Source: Chryseobacterium endalhagicum (GTDB lineage Bacteria; Bacteroidota; Bacteroidia; Flavobacteriales; Weeksellaceae). Taken from it: a stretch of 64,000 nucleotides of DNA. Location of the stretch: the NCBI RefSeq assembly GCF_016745235.1, contig NZ_JAELVM010000001.1:137856-201855 (forward strand), read 5' to 3'. Positions 1-8,200 of this stretch are shown here, piece after piece. The number at the start of each line of letters is the position of its first letter. Position 1 is the stretch's first letter. Both the position numbers and the translations under genes were made by a program. The notes beneath the pieces are model-generated. The model was given only the letters and a program-made list of their open reading frames with translations. It made no database searches and was not told the DNA's origin.

Positions 1-192
1 GTTCATCAGGTTCCGGGCAAATATCTGTCTATCCTTCCGGTTCACTCCCAGCACAGGGGAAGACTGTTCCTGCCTTTTGCCGATGATGACCCGAAGTCTG
101 CAGAAGTAATGTCTAAAGTATTATTACTGGCAAAAGACGATGAAATACAGGACCCAACCATTCTTACGCAGATCAAAAGAGAATTTGTTTAA
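1..192 (+). CDS. C-terminal part of an unrecognised protein (cut by the window edge)
   Basis: A frame enters from the left edge and runs 63 residues to a TAA stop at 190-192. The visible part is a mixed hydrophobic and charged, probably soluble segment containing SILPVHSQHRGRLFLPFADD and ending KREFV. There is no membrane segment and no motif I can place, so I do not assign a family. A hairpin with a T-tract lies just downstream (215-250), consistent with this being the true gene end. Confidence 0.6.
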   Translation, partial: VHQVPGKYLSILPVHSQHRGRLFLPFADDDPKSAEVMSKVLLLAKDDEIQDPTILTQIKREFV

Positions 193-214
193 CGTATAAT
201 AATGATCCTCCTAT

Positions 215-250
215 AAAGAGTATATTTCTTGGAAAGTATACTCTTTTTTT
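215..250 (+). terminator. Rho-independent terminator
   Basis: A 10-base perfect inverted repeat, AAAGAGTATA at 215-224 with TATACTCTTT at 237-246, has a 12-base loop and is followed by T's to 250. It closes the rightward gene at the left edge. Confidence 0.75.
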
Positions 251-322
251 ATACCAATTCTAAAGAATATCCCTTTAAATACATTATACTTTTTACATCA
301 TACTTTGTACAAAAAAAGCCAC

Positions 323-348
323 AAAAAAAGCACCTTTTTCAGATGCTT
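323..348 (-). terminator. Terminator of the PUR-domain gene
   Basis: On the minus strand AAGCATC pairs with GGTGCTT (one G-U pair) and is followed by a run of T's. It sits about 20 bases after the stop of the leftward gene at 369-704. Confidence 0.55.
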
Positions 349-368
349 GTGTTTTTAGATATTCTTTT

Positions 369-704
369 TTAAACTTCGTCGTCAGAATCAATTGTGAATG
401 ATTTGCTTTTGAAATCTTTGTCGTGTTTTTCTGATATTACATCCTCACCCTTTTCGTTAATGATGAAATCTGTGGATTCATTAAACATCTCCTGAAAACT
501 CTTAAAATCCTCTTTGTAAAGATAAATTTTGTGCTTCTCGAATGTAGCTTCCCCATTCTCCCCGAAGTTCTTTTTACTTTCGGTAATCGTAAGATAATAA
601 TCTCCTGCTTTCGTCTCGCGCACATCAAAGAAATAAGTTCTTCTCCCTGCTTTTAACACCTTAGTGAAAATTTCATTTTCATGGCGTTCCTTGTATTCAC
701 TCAT
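369..704 (-). CDS. PUR family DNA/RNA-binding protein (DUF3276)
   Basis: This 111-residue protein matches the Bacteroidota DUF3276 family, a bacterial version of the PUR-alpha nucleic-acid-binding fold. Visible features are the TYFFDVRETKAGDYYLTITE beta core at about residues 23-42, the second strand-helix block (HKIYLYKEDF) and an acidic tail ending DSDDEV. PUR proteins bind single-stranded DNA or RNA; the bacterial role is not well defined. It is transcribed alone, from a clear -7 box TATATTTG at 734-741 with a TTG about 18 bases further upstream, and ends in a hairpin at 323-348. Length is normal for the family. Confidence 0.85.
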   Translation of the reverse strand: MSEYKERHENEIFTKVLKAGRRTYFFDVRETKAGDYYLTITESKKNFGENGEATFEKHKIYLYKEDFKSFQEMFNESTDFIINEKGEDVISEKHDKDFKSKSFTIDSDDEV

Positions 705-733
705 TGTTAGATATTTTTTAATCTTGTTAAGAA

Positions 734-741
734 CAAATATA
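734..741 (-). promoter_or_regulatory. Promoter -7 box of the PUR gene
   Basis: TATATTTG on the minus strand, 30 bases upstream of the ATG, preceded by TTG at the expected -33 distance. This is the textbook Bacteroidota promoter form. Confidence 0.65.
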
Positions 742-803
742 AAAGAATTCTTTTAATCACAAAATTTTTTTTATGATTTATTTAACAATTGAGAACGAAA
801 CGG

Positions 804-2465
804 CTAAGCAGTTACAGAATTGGCAATTTCAGTCAGGTTGATGATTTTATCCGCTTTTTGAGCGCTAGACTCTCTGTGTGTGATAATTATGGATGTGGCA
901 TTGCTGATTTTTCTATCGATATTTTCGAGAATATTCTGCTCGGTTTCCGTGTCCAGAGCAGACAGAGAATCATCAAAAATAATGATATTCGGGTCCTTAA
1001 TTAAGGCTCTCGCGATGCATATTCTTTGTTTCTGACCCCCTGAAAGCATCACGCCGCGTTCACCTACCAGTGTTTTATACTGCTCTTTAAATTCAACAAT
1101 ATTTTTATCGACGTCTGCAATTTTTGCATATTCCACGACTTTCTCATGAGACGGATGATCAATGGCAAAACCGATATTATTTTCAATGGAATCCGAGAAT
1201 AAATAGCTTTCCTGAGGAATATAGCCAATGAAATTCCTGTAATTCGTGAGGTTATGATCTTTCAGGTTTTTACCATCAATTAAGATCTCGCCTTCCGTAG
1301 GATCAATCAGCCTGCAGAGAAGTAAGGCAATCGTAGATTTTCCGCTTCCCGTTTTGCCCATGATCGCTAAGGATTCTCCTGCTTTTATGGTGAAACTCAG
1401 GTTATCCAGCGCTCTGATTCCCGTATTGGGATAGACGTAGGAAACATTTCTGAATTCAATATCCCCTTTAATAGGATAGGTCTCAAAGTTCGTATTAATG
1501 ACCTCTGATTTTTTATCCAGGAATTCATTAATCCTTTGCATTGAAGCCTCGGCTCTCTGGTTCACGGAAGTTACCCAGCCCACCATGGAGAACGGCCAGA
1601 TCAGGATATTGATGTACATGAAGAAATCTGCAATTTTACCCACACTCAGCTCTCCTGCAATATATTTCTGACCACCGATTAAAATCACCGCCACATTCAA
1701 TAATCCGATTACGAATAAAATAATAGTAAAGAAGTACGCTTCAGTTTTTGCTAAATCCAAAGCTTTGTCCTGATAGTCAGTTACTTTTATCCCATAGTTC
1801 TTTTTGATATAGTTCTCCTTAGCGAAAAACTTCACTACCCGGATTCCTGAGAAACTGTCCTGTACAAAAGTAGAGATCGCAGACTGGCTCTTCTGCATGA
1901 TCTTCGATTTCTTATTGATAATCGAACTTACCTTAAATATAATATAGGATAAAACAGGAAGCGGGAGAAGCGTCCATAAAGTCATGGATGCATCTGTTTT
2001 CACCATATAAATACTGGTAATCAAAAGCAGGATCACCAAATTCACCACATACATCACGCCCGGGCCAAGATACATTCTTACCGCCACAACATCTTCACTC
2101 AGCCTGTTCATCAGATCTCCAATGGTCGTCTGCTTATAATCGGTAAGGGATAATTCCTGATAATGTCTGTAAATTTTATTTTTCAGTTCGTATTCTATCC
2201 TTCTTGAGGCCACAATAATCGTCTGCCGCATCATAAAGGTAAAAAATCCGGTAAGGAGGGATGAGCCCACAATAATGGCCACATAGATCAGAACCTGCTT
2301 GTTAAAACCTAAATGTCCGCCTTTGGTAAGCTCGTCCACAGATTTTCCTACAAACTGAACTTTATATATATTAAAGAAATTACTGGCAATGATAAATAAC
2401 AACCCCCAAAACAAGAGTATTTTGTGCTTCCAAAAATAAGGGTTTAAGGTTTTTAGCGCTTTCAT
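804..2465 (-). CDS. ABC exporter half-transporter (permease fused to ATPase)
   Basis: A 553-residue MsbA/MdlB-type fusion. The N-terminal membrane domain (about residues 1-310) has several hydrophobic helices; the ATPase domain follows. Visible motifs are Walker A GKTGSGKST (about 368-377), signature LSGGQKQR (about 472), Walker B IIIFDD (about 492-497) and the H-loop THRESS. The residue after Walker B is Asp rather than the usual catalytic Glu, and the protein stops soon after the H-loop (NLTEIANSVTA), so it is slightly shorter than typical exporters. The substrate is unknown; such proteins export lipids, drugs or peptides as dimers. No partner half-transporter is adjacent. Its -7 box (2475-2482) lies only about 10 bases from the ATG. 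Confidence 0.85.
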   Translation of the reverse strand: MKALKTLNPYFWKHKILLFWGLLFIIASNFFNIYKVQFVGKSVDELTKGGHLGFNKQVLIYVAIIVGSSLLTGFFTFMMRQTIIVASRRIEYELKNKIYRHYQELSLTDYKQTTIGDLMNRLSEDVVAVRMYLGPGVMYVVNLVILLLITSIYMVKTDASMTLWTLLPLPVLSYIIFKVSSIINKKSKIMQKSQSAISTFVQDSFSGIRVVKFFAKENYIKKNYGIKVTDYQDKALDLAKTEAYFFTIILFVIGLLNVAVILIGGQKYIAGELSVGKIADFFMYINILIWPFSMVGWVTSVNQRAEASMQRINEFLDKKSEVINTNFETYPIKGDIEFRNVSYVYPNTGIRALDNLSFTIKAGESLAIMGKTGSGKSTIALLLCRLIDPTEGEILIDGKNLKDHNLTNYRNFIGYIPQESYLFSDSIENNIGFAIDHPSHEKVVEYAKIADVDKNIVEFKEQYKTLVGERGVMLSGGQKQRICIARALIKDPNIIIFDDSLSALDTETEQNILENIDRKISNATSIIITHRESSAQKADKIINLTEIANSVTA

Positions 2466-2474
2466 AAAGTTTTA

Positions 2475-2482
2475 CAAATTTA
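2475..2482 (-). promoter_or_regulatory. Promoter -7 box of the ABC exporter gene
   Basis: TAAATTTG on the minus strand, 9 bases before the ATG at 2465, which implies a very short or absent 5' leader. Confidence 0.5.
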
Positions 2483-2526
2483 CAAAAATGTAGACACACT
2501 ACGAATTTCATCAATTTTAATTTTTG

Positions 2527-2534
2527 TATCTTTG
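2527..2534 (+). promoter_or_regulatory. Promoter -7 box of the nusB operon
   Basis: TATCTTTG, 21 bases upstream of the nusB ATG, fits the Bacteroidota consensus TAnnTTTG. It is divergent from the ABC exporter promoter. Confidence 0.6.
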
Positions 2535-2555
2535 CACCCATAAAAAGCTCTTTGA

Positions 2556-3461
2556 ATGTTAGGAAGACGACAAATCCGTGAAAAAATAGTGCAAACAGTG
2601 TATTCATACTACCAGAATCCTGTAAAATTTGATGTTTTAGAGAAAAATATGTTCTCAGGAATAGAGAAAATCTATAATCTCTATATCTATCAGATTAACT
2701 TTTTGGTGGCTCTGAAAGAATTGGCAGAGACCCAGATCGAGATCGGAAAAAATAAATACATTAAAACCGATGCTGATATCAATCCTAATCAAAAATTCAT
2801 CAATAATCAGGTATTGATCAAACTGGAAGAAAATCCCGAGAGATTGTTTTTCACAGGTCAGCACAAACAGCTGAAATGGGATATGCATGATGATGTACTG
2901 GTGAAAACTTTTCAAAGAATTACCGCAGGAAAACGTTATCAGGATTTTATGAAAGAAGACGGATACTCTTTTGAAGATGATCAGAAGTTTATCGGGAAGT
3001 TATTTTTAAGATACATCGCTGAAAATGATGATTTCCAGGAATATCTTAGTGATAAGGAACTTTCATGGTATGATGATATTCATATTGCCAACTCTATGGT
3101 GCAGAAAACAATTGGTTTCCTGAAAGAAGATGAAGAAAGCAGAACTTTAATTAAAATGATTAAAGATGAAGAGGATAAAGCTTTTGCCGGAAAACTTCTC
3201 AGAGATACCCTGAACAATTGGGAAGCTAATGAGAAAAAGCTGAGTGAAAGACTTGAAAACTGGGATCTGGAAAGAGTTTCCCTGATGGATAAAGTAATTC
3301 TGGCTACCGCTATTTCAGAACTGGATAATTTTCCTTTTACCCCTTCAAGAGTTATTATCAATGAATATATTGAAATTGCAAAAGTATTTGCAACAGACCG
3401 TTCCAATATCTTCATTAACGGAATTTTGGATAAATATTGTAAAGATCAAAATAGAATTTAA
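2556..3461 (+). CDS. nusB: Transcription antitermination factor NusB
   Basis: 301 residues, about twice the E. coli length, as is usual in Bacteroidota where a long insertion precedes the RNA-binding core. The start MLGRRQIREKIVQTVYSYYQ is typical, and the C-terminal block (SLMDKVILATAISEL, then SRVIINEYIEIAKVF and GILDKY) is the diagnostic NusB helix bundle. NusB works with NusE (S10) on boxA RNA to prevent early termination in rRNA operons. It starts the rightward operon nusB / DUF1573 lipoprotein / yajC, a common Bacteroidota grouping; the next ATG begins one base after its stop. Confidence 0.93.
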   Translation: MLGRRQIREKIVQTVYSYYQNPVKFDVLEKNMFSGIEKIYNLYIYQINFLVALKELAETQIEIGKNKYIKTDADINPNQKFINNQVLIKLEENPERLFFTGQHKQLKWDMHDDVLVKTFQRITAGKRYQDFMKEDGYSFEDDQKFIGKLFLRYIAENDDFQEYLSDKELSWYDDIHIANSMVQKTIGFLKEDEESRTLIKMIKDEEDKAFAGKLLRDTLNNWEANEKKLSERLENWDLERVSLMDKVILATAISELDNFPFTPSRVIINEYIEIAKVFATDRSNIFINGILDKYCKDQNRI

Positions 3462-3462
3462 C

Positions 3463-3981
3463 ATGAAAAAGACGTTATCAATTATCGCTTTGTCTATTAT
3501 AGGCCTTGGTTTAGTTTCTTGTAAAAAAGAAAACCAGCAAGCTGCAGCAGGTGCGGAAGCTGCTAATATCACAGATTCTACAGCGGGTGCCACGAATTTA
3601 GCGCCTACTACCGATTCAGCGGCAGTTCCGGCAGCCAATACAACAGCAGCGCCTGTTTCAAACCAGCCGTTAACATCTGTTGCATTATCTGAAAGCAACT
3701 TCGATTTTGGAAACATCAAAAAAGGAGATAAAGTAGAGCACATCTACGAAATTACCAATACAGGGAAAAATCCTTTAGTGATCTCTGAAGTAAAGCCTGG
3801 ATGCGGATGTACAGCTCCTGATTTTACAAAAGATCCTATCCTTCCTGGTAAAAAAGGAAAAATTACTTTGCATTTTGATTCTTCAAGCTTCGACGGAAAC
3901 GTTCAGAAGTATGCAGATGTATTTGCCAACGTGGATAAAGCTCCTATTAAATTAACGTTCACAGCGAACATCCAACCATAA
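3463..3981 (+). CDS. DUF1573 lipoprotein
   Basis: 172 residues from the ATG at 3463. An upstream in-frame ATG at 3361 lies inside nusB and is rejected. A lipoprotein signal peptide ends in GLVSC, then comes a low-complexity Ala/Thr-rich linker (about residues 25-70) and a DUF1573 domain with the family pattern NFDFGNIKKGDKVEHIYEIT, then VKPGCGCTAPDF and an Ig-like ending. DUF1573 domains resemble ASH/MSP-type beta sandwiches. The specific role is unknown. It sits between nusB and yajC, with the stop of nusB one base upstream, so it is co-transcribed. Confidence 0.88.
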   Translation: MKKTLSIIALSIIGLGLVSCKKENQQAAAGAEAANITDSTAGATNLAPTTDSAAVPAANTTAAPVSNQPLTSVALSESNFDFGNIKKGDKVEHIYEITNTGKNPLVISEVKPGCGCTAPDFTKDPILPGKKGKITLHFDSSSFDGNVQKYADVFANVDKAPIKLTFTANIQP

Positions 3982-3985
3982 AATA

Positions 3986-4360
3986 ATGAATACATTATCA
4001 ATCTTTTTACAGGCAGCAGCTCAGGGAGGAAACTCTTCTATGATGTTGATCATGATGGGGGTCATGTTTGTCGGGTTTTATTTTCTGATGATCAGACCAC
4101 AGATGAGAAAACAGAAGCAGGAAAAAACCTTCCAGGAAACTTTAAAAGTAGGAACCAGAGTAGTCCTTACTTCAGGTCTTCACGGAAGAATTGCTCAGGT
4201 TCAGGATGATGGATTTGTGATTGAAACTTTATCCGGAAAACTGAAATTCGAAAAAGCGGCCGTTTCAAGAGAATTTACTGAAGCCCGTTTTGGAGATAAA
4301 GCAAAAGCAGCTGCTGATAAAACAGCAGAGAAAAAAGAAATTGATACTGAAAAGAAATAA
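3986..4360 (+). CDS. yajC: Preprotein translocase accessory subunit YajC
   Basis: 124 residues with one N-terminal membrane helix (MMLIMMGVMFVGFYFLMIRP) followed by the YajC signature RPQMRKQKQEK and a small beta domain (LKVGTRVVLTSGLHGRIAQV). The tail is Lys/Ala/Glu rich. YajC associates with SecDF at the Sec translocon. It is the last gene of the nusB operon, four bases after the lipoprotein stop, and a strong terminator follows at 4381-4420. Confidence 0.93.
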   Translation: MNTLSIFLQAAAQGGNSSMMLIMMGVMFVGFYFLMIRPQMRKQKQEKTFQETLKVGTRVVLTSGLHGRIAQVQDDGFVIETLSGKLKFEKAAVSREFTEARFGDKAKAAADKTAEKKEIDTEKK

Positions 4361-4380
4361 TTTTTCAGTTTGAAAATATC

Positions 4381-4420
4381 AATCGGCGCGGTGAACGAAG
4401 TTCACCGCGCCGATTTTTTA
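4381..4420 (+). terminator. Strong terminator after yajC
   Basis: A perfect 16-base inverted repeat (4381-4396 with 4400-4415; core CGGCGCGGTGAAC) with a three-base loop GAA, followed by T's. It is unusually long and GC-rich for this AT-rich neighbourhood. Confidence 0.8.
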
Positions 4421-4460
4421 TAGAGATCAGGAAGTGAGATTTTAGACATCAGACTTTCTT

Positions 4461-4497
4461 AGGTTAAGACTAAGATTGAGGCTAAGAAAGGTCAATG
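4461..4497. repeat. Degenerate AGGTTAAGACTAAGATTGAGG tract
   Basis: A short purine-rich tract of variants of (G)AGG(C/T)T(A/G)AG. A similar, longer tract occurs at 52862-52945 upstream of hutI. No coding capacity. Confidence 0.35.
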
Positions 4498-4512
4498 GTC
4501 AATTTTACTGCG

Positions 4513-4555
4513 CAAATATCTGGTGGCGGAGGTTCCCGAAGCCACCAGATATTTG
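4513..4555. repeat. REP-like extragenic palindrome
   Basis: A perfect 15-base inverted repeat, CAAATATCTGGTGGC at 4513-4527 with its complement at 4541-4555, separated by 13 bases. It lacks a following T-tract, so it is less like a terminator than the hairpin at 4381. The stretch 4361-4939 contains no convincing gene; its only longer frame (4476-4667) runs through this palindrome and looks non-coding. Confidence 0.55.
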
Positions 4556-4735
4556 TCATTTACCCAATATTTTTCGGATTTACACTTTTCAACCCTGCCT
4601 CCAACACGCAACTCACACCCAGCAACTAATAACTCTCAACCTTCCAACCCTGAAATCCACATCATAAAAACATCCGCTTAATCAGTGGCGAAGCCACATC
4701 TCTTTGCTCATCTCAAAACTATTACATATTATTTT

Positions 4736-4894
4736 AAAACTTTGCGTCAAAAAAATCTCCCACAGATCCCACCGATTGCACAGATTTTTTCAGCCAAATC
4801 AAGTTGTTGCTTCTATAAAATACGTGTTTTAAAATAAGTTTAGGCGTTCAAATTAGTGCTATCCGTGAATTCATTCGTGAAATTTGTGTTTAAA
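4736..4894 (+). repeat. Dispersed intergenic repeat, copy 1
   Basis: The segment shares blocks with 49447-49561: a TTTTGCG/CTTTGCG start, then AAATCTCCC(A/G)CAGATC, GCACAGATTTTTT versus GACACAGATTTTTT, TTAGTG(C/T)TATCCGTGAATT, and GTGAAATTTGTGTTT. This copy carries about 50 extra bases in the middle. It ends about 35 bases before the -7 box of the SDR gene. Confidence 0.6.
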
Positions 4895-4927
4895 AGCATT
4901 TTCAATCAAAATTAAAATCAAATAAAA

Positions 4928-4935
4928 TATCTTTG
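4928..4935 (+). promoter_or_regulatory. Promoter -7 box of the SDR gene
   Basis: TATCTTTG ends four bases before the ATG at 4940. With normal Bacteroidota spacing, transcription would begin at or next to the start codon, suggesting a leaderless mRNA. Confidence 0.55.
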
Positions 4936-4939
4936 CGCG

Positions 4940-5674
4940 ATGAATCAAAACACAGGAAAAACCGTTCTCATTTTAGGAGCTAATTCAGATGTCGCCAAGC
5001 AATGCATCAGGCAGTATCTTGAAAAAGGATATGCTGTAATAGCTGCTTCTCGGGATACCGCATCTCTTGAAAAATTTGTTCAGGACAACCATCTTGATCC
5101 TTCAAGGGTAACCATTCTTTATTTCGATGCCGTAGATTTTGATTCCCACCAGAAATTTTATGATGAACTTTCTGTAAAGCCACATATTGCAGTATATGCC
5201 GCAGGCTTTCTGGTTGATAATGAAAAAGCACTGAGGGATTTTAAAGGGACACACCAGATGATGCAGGTGAATTATATGGGAGCAGTTTCCATTTTGAACA
5301 TTATTGCAATGGACCCCAATAATACTAATCTTGAAAGAATTATAGGACTTTCATCTCTTTCCGGAGTGAGAGGGCGGAAAAGTAATTTTGTCTATGGAAG
5401 TACAAAAGCCGCATTTACGCAATATCTGGCTGGTCTTCGACAGGAACTGGCTTCAAGAAATATAAAGGTGAATGCTTTAGTCATCGGTTATATAAGAACC
5501 AAGATCAATGCAGGGCTGGAACTTAATGAATCTCTTATCATGGAGCCGGATTATGTGGCAAAACATATCGTTAATGCCGGAAATTCCTTCACGATCGTTC
5601 CGAATTTTAAGTGGAAGATTATTTATTTGATTTTGAAAGTGCTGCCGGAAAGTTTAGTGGCAAAGCTTCCTTAA
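4940..5674 (+). CDS. SDR-family oxidoreductase (DprE2-like)
   Basis: 244-residue short-chain dehydrogenase. The N-terminal nucleotide-binding turn is TVLILGANSDVAKQCIRQYL, the catalytic Ser lies in GLSSLSG and the catalytic Tyr/Lys pair in YGSTKAA. The GANSDVA form of the glycine motif and the C-terminal hydrophobic segment (WKIIYLILKVLPESL) resemble the subgroup containing DprE2, the second half of decaprenyl-phospho-ribose epimerisation. The FAD-dependent partner is not adjacent, so the substrate is uncertain. Its stop overlaps the convergent gene on the other strand by four bases. Confidence 0.8.
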   Translation: MNQNTGKTVLILGANSDVAKQCIRQYLEKGYAVIAASRDTASLEKFVQDNHLDPSRVTILYFDAVDFDSHQKFYDELSVKPHIAVYAAGFLVDNEKALRDFKGTHQMMQVNYMGAVSILNIIAMDPNNTNLERIIGLSSLSGVRGRKSNFVYGSTKAAFTQYLAGLRQELASRNIKVNALVIGYIRTKINAGLELNESLIMEPDYVAKHIVNAGNSFTIVPNFKWKIIYLILKVLPESLVAKLP

Positions 5675-6210
5675 TTTTGTTGTTTTGAATACTTTTGAAG
5701 ATAGTTTAATATGATCTCAAATTCATCATTTTTAAATTCAGATTTTTGAATAATAAAAGATAAATTATTGATTGGATTGATGATAACAGTGTCATTTGAT
5801 CTTACGTAAAAAACCTTTTCCCAAACGGAACAGATAGTATTGAATACATTTTTAAATTCAATGCTGTGGTCATTTAAAATAATGAAAGAAGTTTCGTTCT
5901 TAGCTTTTAACTCAGCAATAATCTCTTCTGTTTCTTTTTTAAATTTCTTTCTGGAAACAAAATAGTGATTGAATAAAATGAAGCAATATCCGCAGAAAAA
6001 AACGCCGCCATATTTAAATATATAATGAATTAAATTTTTATCAAAATTTTCTATGGGATAGAATCCTAAAAATAAAAAGACTAAAGTAAAAAGTACAATT
6101 TTCCACCAGTTTTTTAGTGCTTTACCCCATACATATTTAAAATAAAAATTTTGGTTTTGCCTTTCAAATGTTTCATTAAAAGGAATTTCGATCTTAATAA
6201 TTTCATTCAT
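5671..6210 (-). CDS. Two-helix membrane protein with a YcxB-like domain
   Basis: 179 residues. Two membrane helices (about WWKIVLFTLVFLFLGFYPI and YGGVFFCGYCFILF) are followed by a cytoplasmic region containing NETSFIILNDHSIEFKN and SVWEKVFYVRSNDTVIINP, a layout similar to the YcxB-like family of small membrane proteins. The family assignment is tentative and the function unknown. It is convergent with the SDR gene (four-base overlap) and stands alone. Confidence 0.6.
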   Translation of the reverse strand: MNEIIKIEIPFNETFERQNQNFYFKYVWGKALKNWWKIVLFTLVFLFLGFYPIENFDKNLIHYIFKYGGVFFCGYCFILFNHYFVSRKKFKKETEEIIAELKAKNETSFIILNDHSIEFKNVFNTICSVWEKVFYVRSNDTVIINPINNLSFIIQKSEFKNDEFEIILNYLQKYSKQQN

Positions 6211-6257
6211 GGCTATCAGTGGTTATGATCATTTTTGACCGTTCCAAAAATAGAATT

Positions 6258-8129
6258 TTAATCACCATGCTGCAATAGCTCCAACGCCTTCATCATATCA
6301 ATTCCCTTTCCAAGAACAGGTTTAAATAAATCTCCCTTTTCCTTGATTATTTCCAACGCATTATCAATCGTAAAATCCGTCGGCTTCAAACCTGGCTTTA
6401 CTTCATCCCACTCCAGAGGCATAGAAACGGAAGCTCCTTCTTTAGGCCTTAAACTGTAAGCACTTGCCAAGGTCTGTCCGGTTCTGTTTTGAAGATAATC
6501 AAGATAGATTTTTTTATCATCCCTTTTCTGTAAACTTCTTTCCAAAGTAGTAATTTTAGGAAGCTTTTCATTCACCTGTTTCATCAGGATATGGGCAAAA
6601 TCCTTTACCTGGTCGAAATCATATTTTCCACCCATCGGAATATAGATGTGAATTCCCGTACTTCCCGAAGTTTTGCAGTATCCTTTAATTTTAACCGAGT
6701 TTAAAACCTCATTCACCTGAAGGGCAGTTTCAATCACATCATCAAATGAATTTTTCTTGGACGGATCGAGATCCAGTACCAGATAATCAGGATGTTCAAG
6801 GTCCGGCAGGGCACTGTTCCACGGGTTTAAATCGATGCAGCCCAGATTATTCAGATAAGCCAAAGTTGCTTTATCATTACAGTACACATAATCTATATAT
6901 TTATCGTTGGATTCAGAATAAACCTTTGTTGTTTTAATCCAGTCCGGCATATGGTCTCCCGCATCTTTCTGGTAAAAGCCCTGTTCTTCAATTCCGTTGG
7001 GGAAACGGTTCAGAGATAAAGGTCTGTTTTTCAGGTAAGGCAGTATATAAGAAGCAACGGACTGATAATATTCAATCACATCACCCTTCGTAATTTCATC
7101 TTTTGGAAAATAAATTTTATCCTGATTCGTGAGTTTTACCTTGTGCTTATCCAGTGTTATTTCCTTCTCTTTTTCGGTGTTCTCAGTTTTTTTTGACGAA
7201 GTTTTCGATTTCATTTCTTTAGATTTTACGTTGATTGGACTGATGGTAATTTCTTCAGGTTCTTTATCTTCCCGGATGGCCACAAAAACAGGGTGGCGGT
7301 AAATGCCATCTTTTGTAATCTCCGAATATTTGATCTCGCAGACCAGTTCAGGTTTCGTCCAGGTTACAGGCATATTGGTTTTCGGAACCGTTTCAAAAGG
7401 CGACGTTTTTATGATCAGCTTTTGAAGCCTTCCGTAAAGCTGCTGCAAAGATTCATTATTAAATCCCGTTCCTGTGTGTCCGCAGTAGATCAGCTGCCCG
7501 TCAATATATTTCCCCAGAATAAGTGCTCCGAAACTTTTTCTCGAGCCTCTGGGTTCCGTAAATCCACAGATAATGGCTTCATCCGTATTGGTGAATTTTA
7601 TTTTGAGCCAGTCCGGACTTCTGTGGTTTTCTATATATAAACTGTCTGCTTTCTTGGCGATCATTCCTTCCAGTTTCATCTTTTTCATTTGATTGAAGAA
7701 AGCCAGGCCGTTTTCGAGAATGTGGTCGCAGTATTTAATGATGTCTGTTTCTGTTAAAGCTTCCTTTAAAAGTTCTTTCCGCTGGAGAAGAGAAAGATCT
7801 TCTGTAGAATGGCCGTTCAGCCAGAGGAGATCAAAGACCTGATAAGTTAAAGCCAGGTCAGGATTATCACCAATTTGCTGTAAAAGCTGGAAATTAGGTT
7901 TTCCATGTTCATCGTAGGCGACAATTTCTCCGTCAAGAACCATTTTATGCTGCTGCTGTTCAAGATCTTTGGTGACCTTTTCAAATTTCGATAAAAATGA
8001 AATTCCGTTCCGGGAATAGAATAGGGGATGGGTATGGCTGAGATCTGCAATGGCCCGGTAGCCGTCCCATTTTATTTCAAAAACCCAGTCTTCATCATCA
8101 AATGCTTTTTCAGAAGATTTGGCCAGCAT
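6258..8129 (-). CDS. ligD: LigD ligase and polymerase domains (downstream frame)
   Basis: 623 residues from the first ATG in this frame, though the protein sequence really continues about 36 codons upstream to the A9 slip site. The ATP-dependent ligase domain has the nucleotidyl Lys in FEIKWDGYRAI (residue 20), motif IV EGMIAKK, motif V WLKIKF and an OB fold to about residue 290. A Lys/Ser/Glu-rich linker (about 300-330) leads to a primase-polymerase domain with LDLDPS, the SGSTGIHIYIP block and KIYLDYLQN. LigD seals double-strand breaks with Ku. All catalytic residues appear intact, so decay is limited to the frameshift. Initiation at 8129 would remove the upstream lead-in to the ligase fold. 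Confidence 0.8.
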   Translation of the reverse strand: MLAKSSEKAFDDEDWVFEIKWDGYRAIADLSHTHPLFYSRNGISFLSKFEKVTKDLEQQQHKMVLDGEIVAYDEHGKPNFQLLQQIGDNPDLALTYQVFDLLWLNGHSTEDLSLLQRKELLKEALTETDIIKYCDHILENGLAFFNQMKKMKLEGMIAKKADSLYIENHRSPDWLKIKFTNTDEAIICGFTEPRGSRKSFGALILGKYIDGQLIYCGHTGTGFNNESLQQLYGRLQKLIIKTSPFETVPKTNMPVTWTKPELVCEIKYSEITKDGIYRHPVFVAIREDKEPEEITISPINVKSKEMKSKTSSKKTENTEKEKEITLDKHKVKLTNQDKIYFPKDEITKGDVIEYYQSVASYILPYLKNRPLSLNRFPNGIEEQGFYQKDAGDHMPDWIKTTKVYSESNDKYIDYVYCNDKATLAYLNNLGCIDLNPWNSALPDLEHPDYLVLDLDPSKKNSFDDVIETALQVNEVLNSVKIKGYCKTSGSTGIHIYIPMGGKYDFDQVKDFAHILMKQVNEKLPKITTLERSLQKRDDKKIYLDYLQNRTGQTLASAYSLRPKEGASVSMPLEWDEVKPGLKPTDFTIDNALEIIKEKGDLFKPVLGKGIDMMKALELLQHGD

Positions 8130-8200
8130 CGGCCTGATAAATGAGGTAAGCTTCTTTTCATTCGTTAGAGAATTGAAATTTCTGAATCTCTTTTCCGAAG

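Noticed and set aside
4476-4667. 63-codon frame on the plus strand
   Set aside because: It runs through a perfect palindrome and repeat-like sequence, with no family resemblance.
8130-8200. Gap between two separate genes for the phosphoesterase and ligase
   Set aside because: The ligase frame is open through the gap and codes for normal LigD sequence, so it is one gene with a frameshift.
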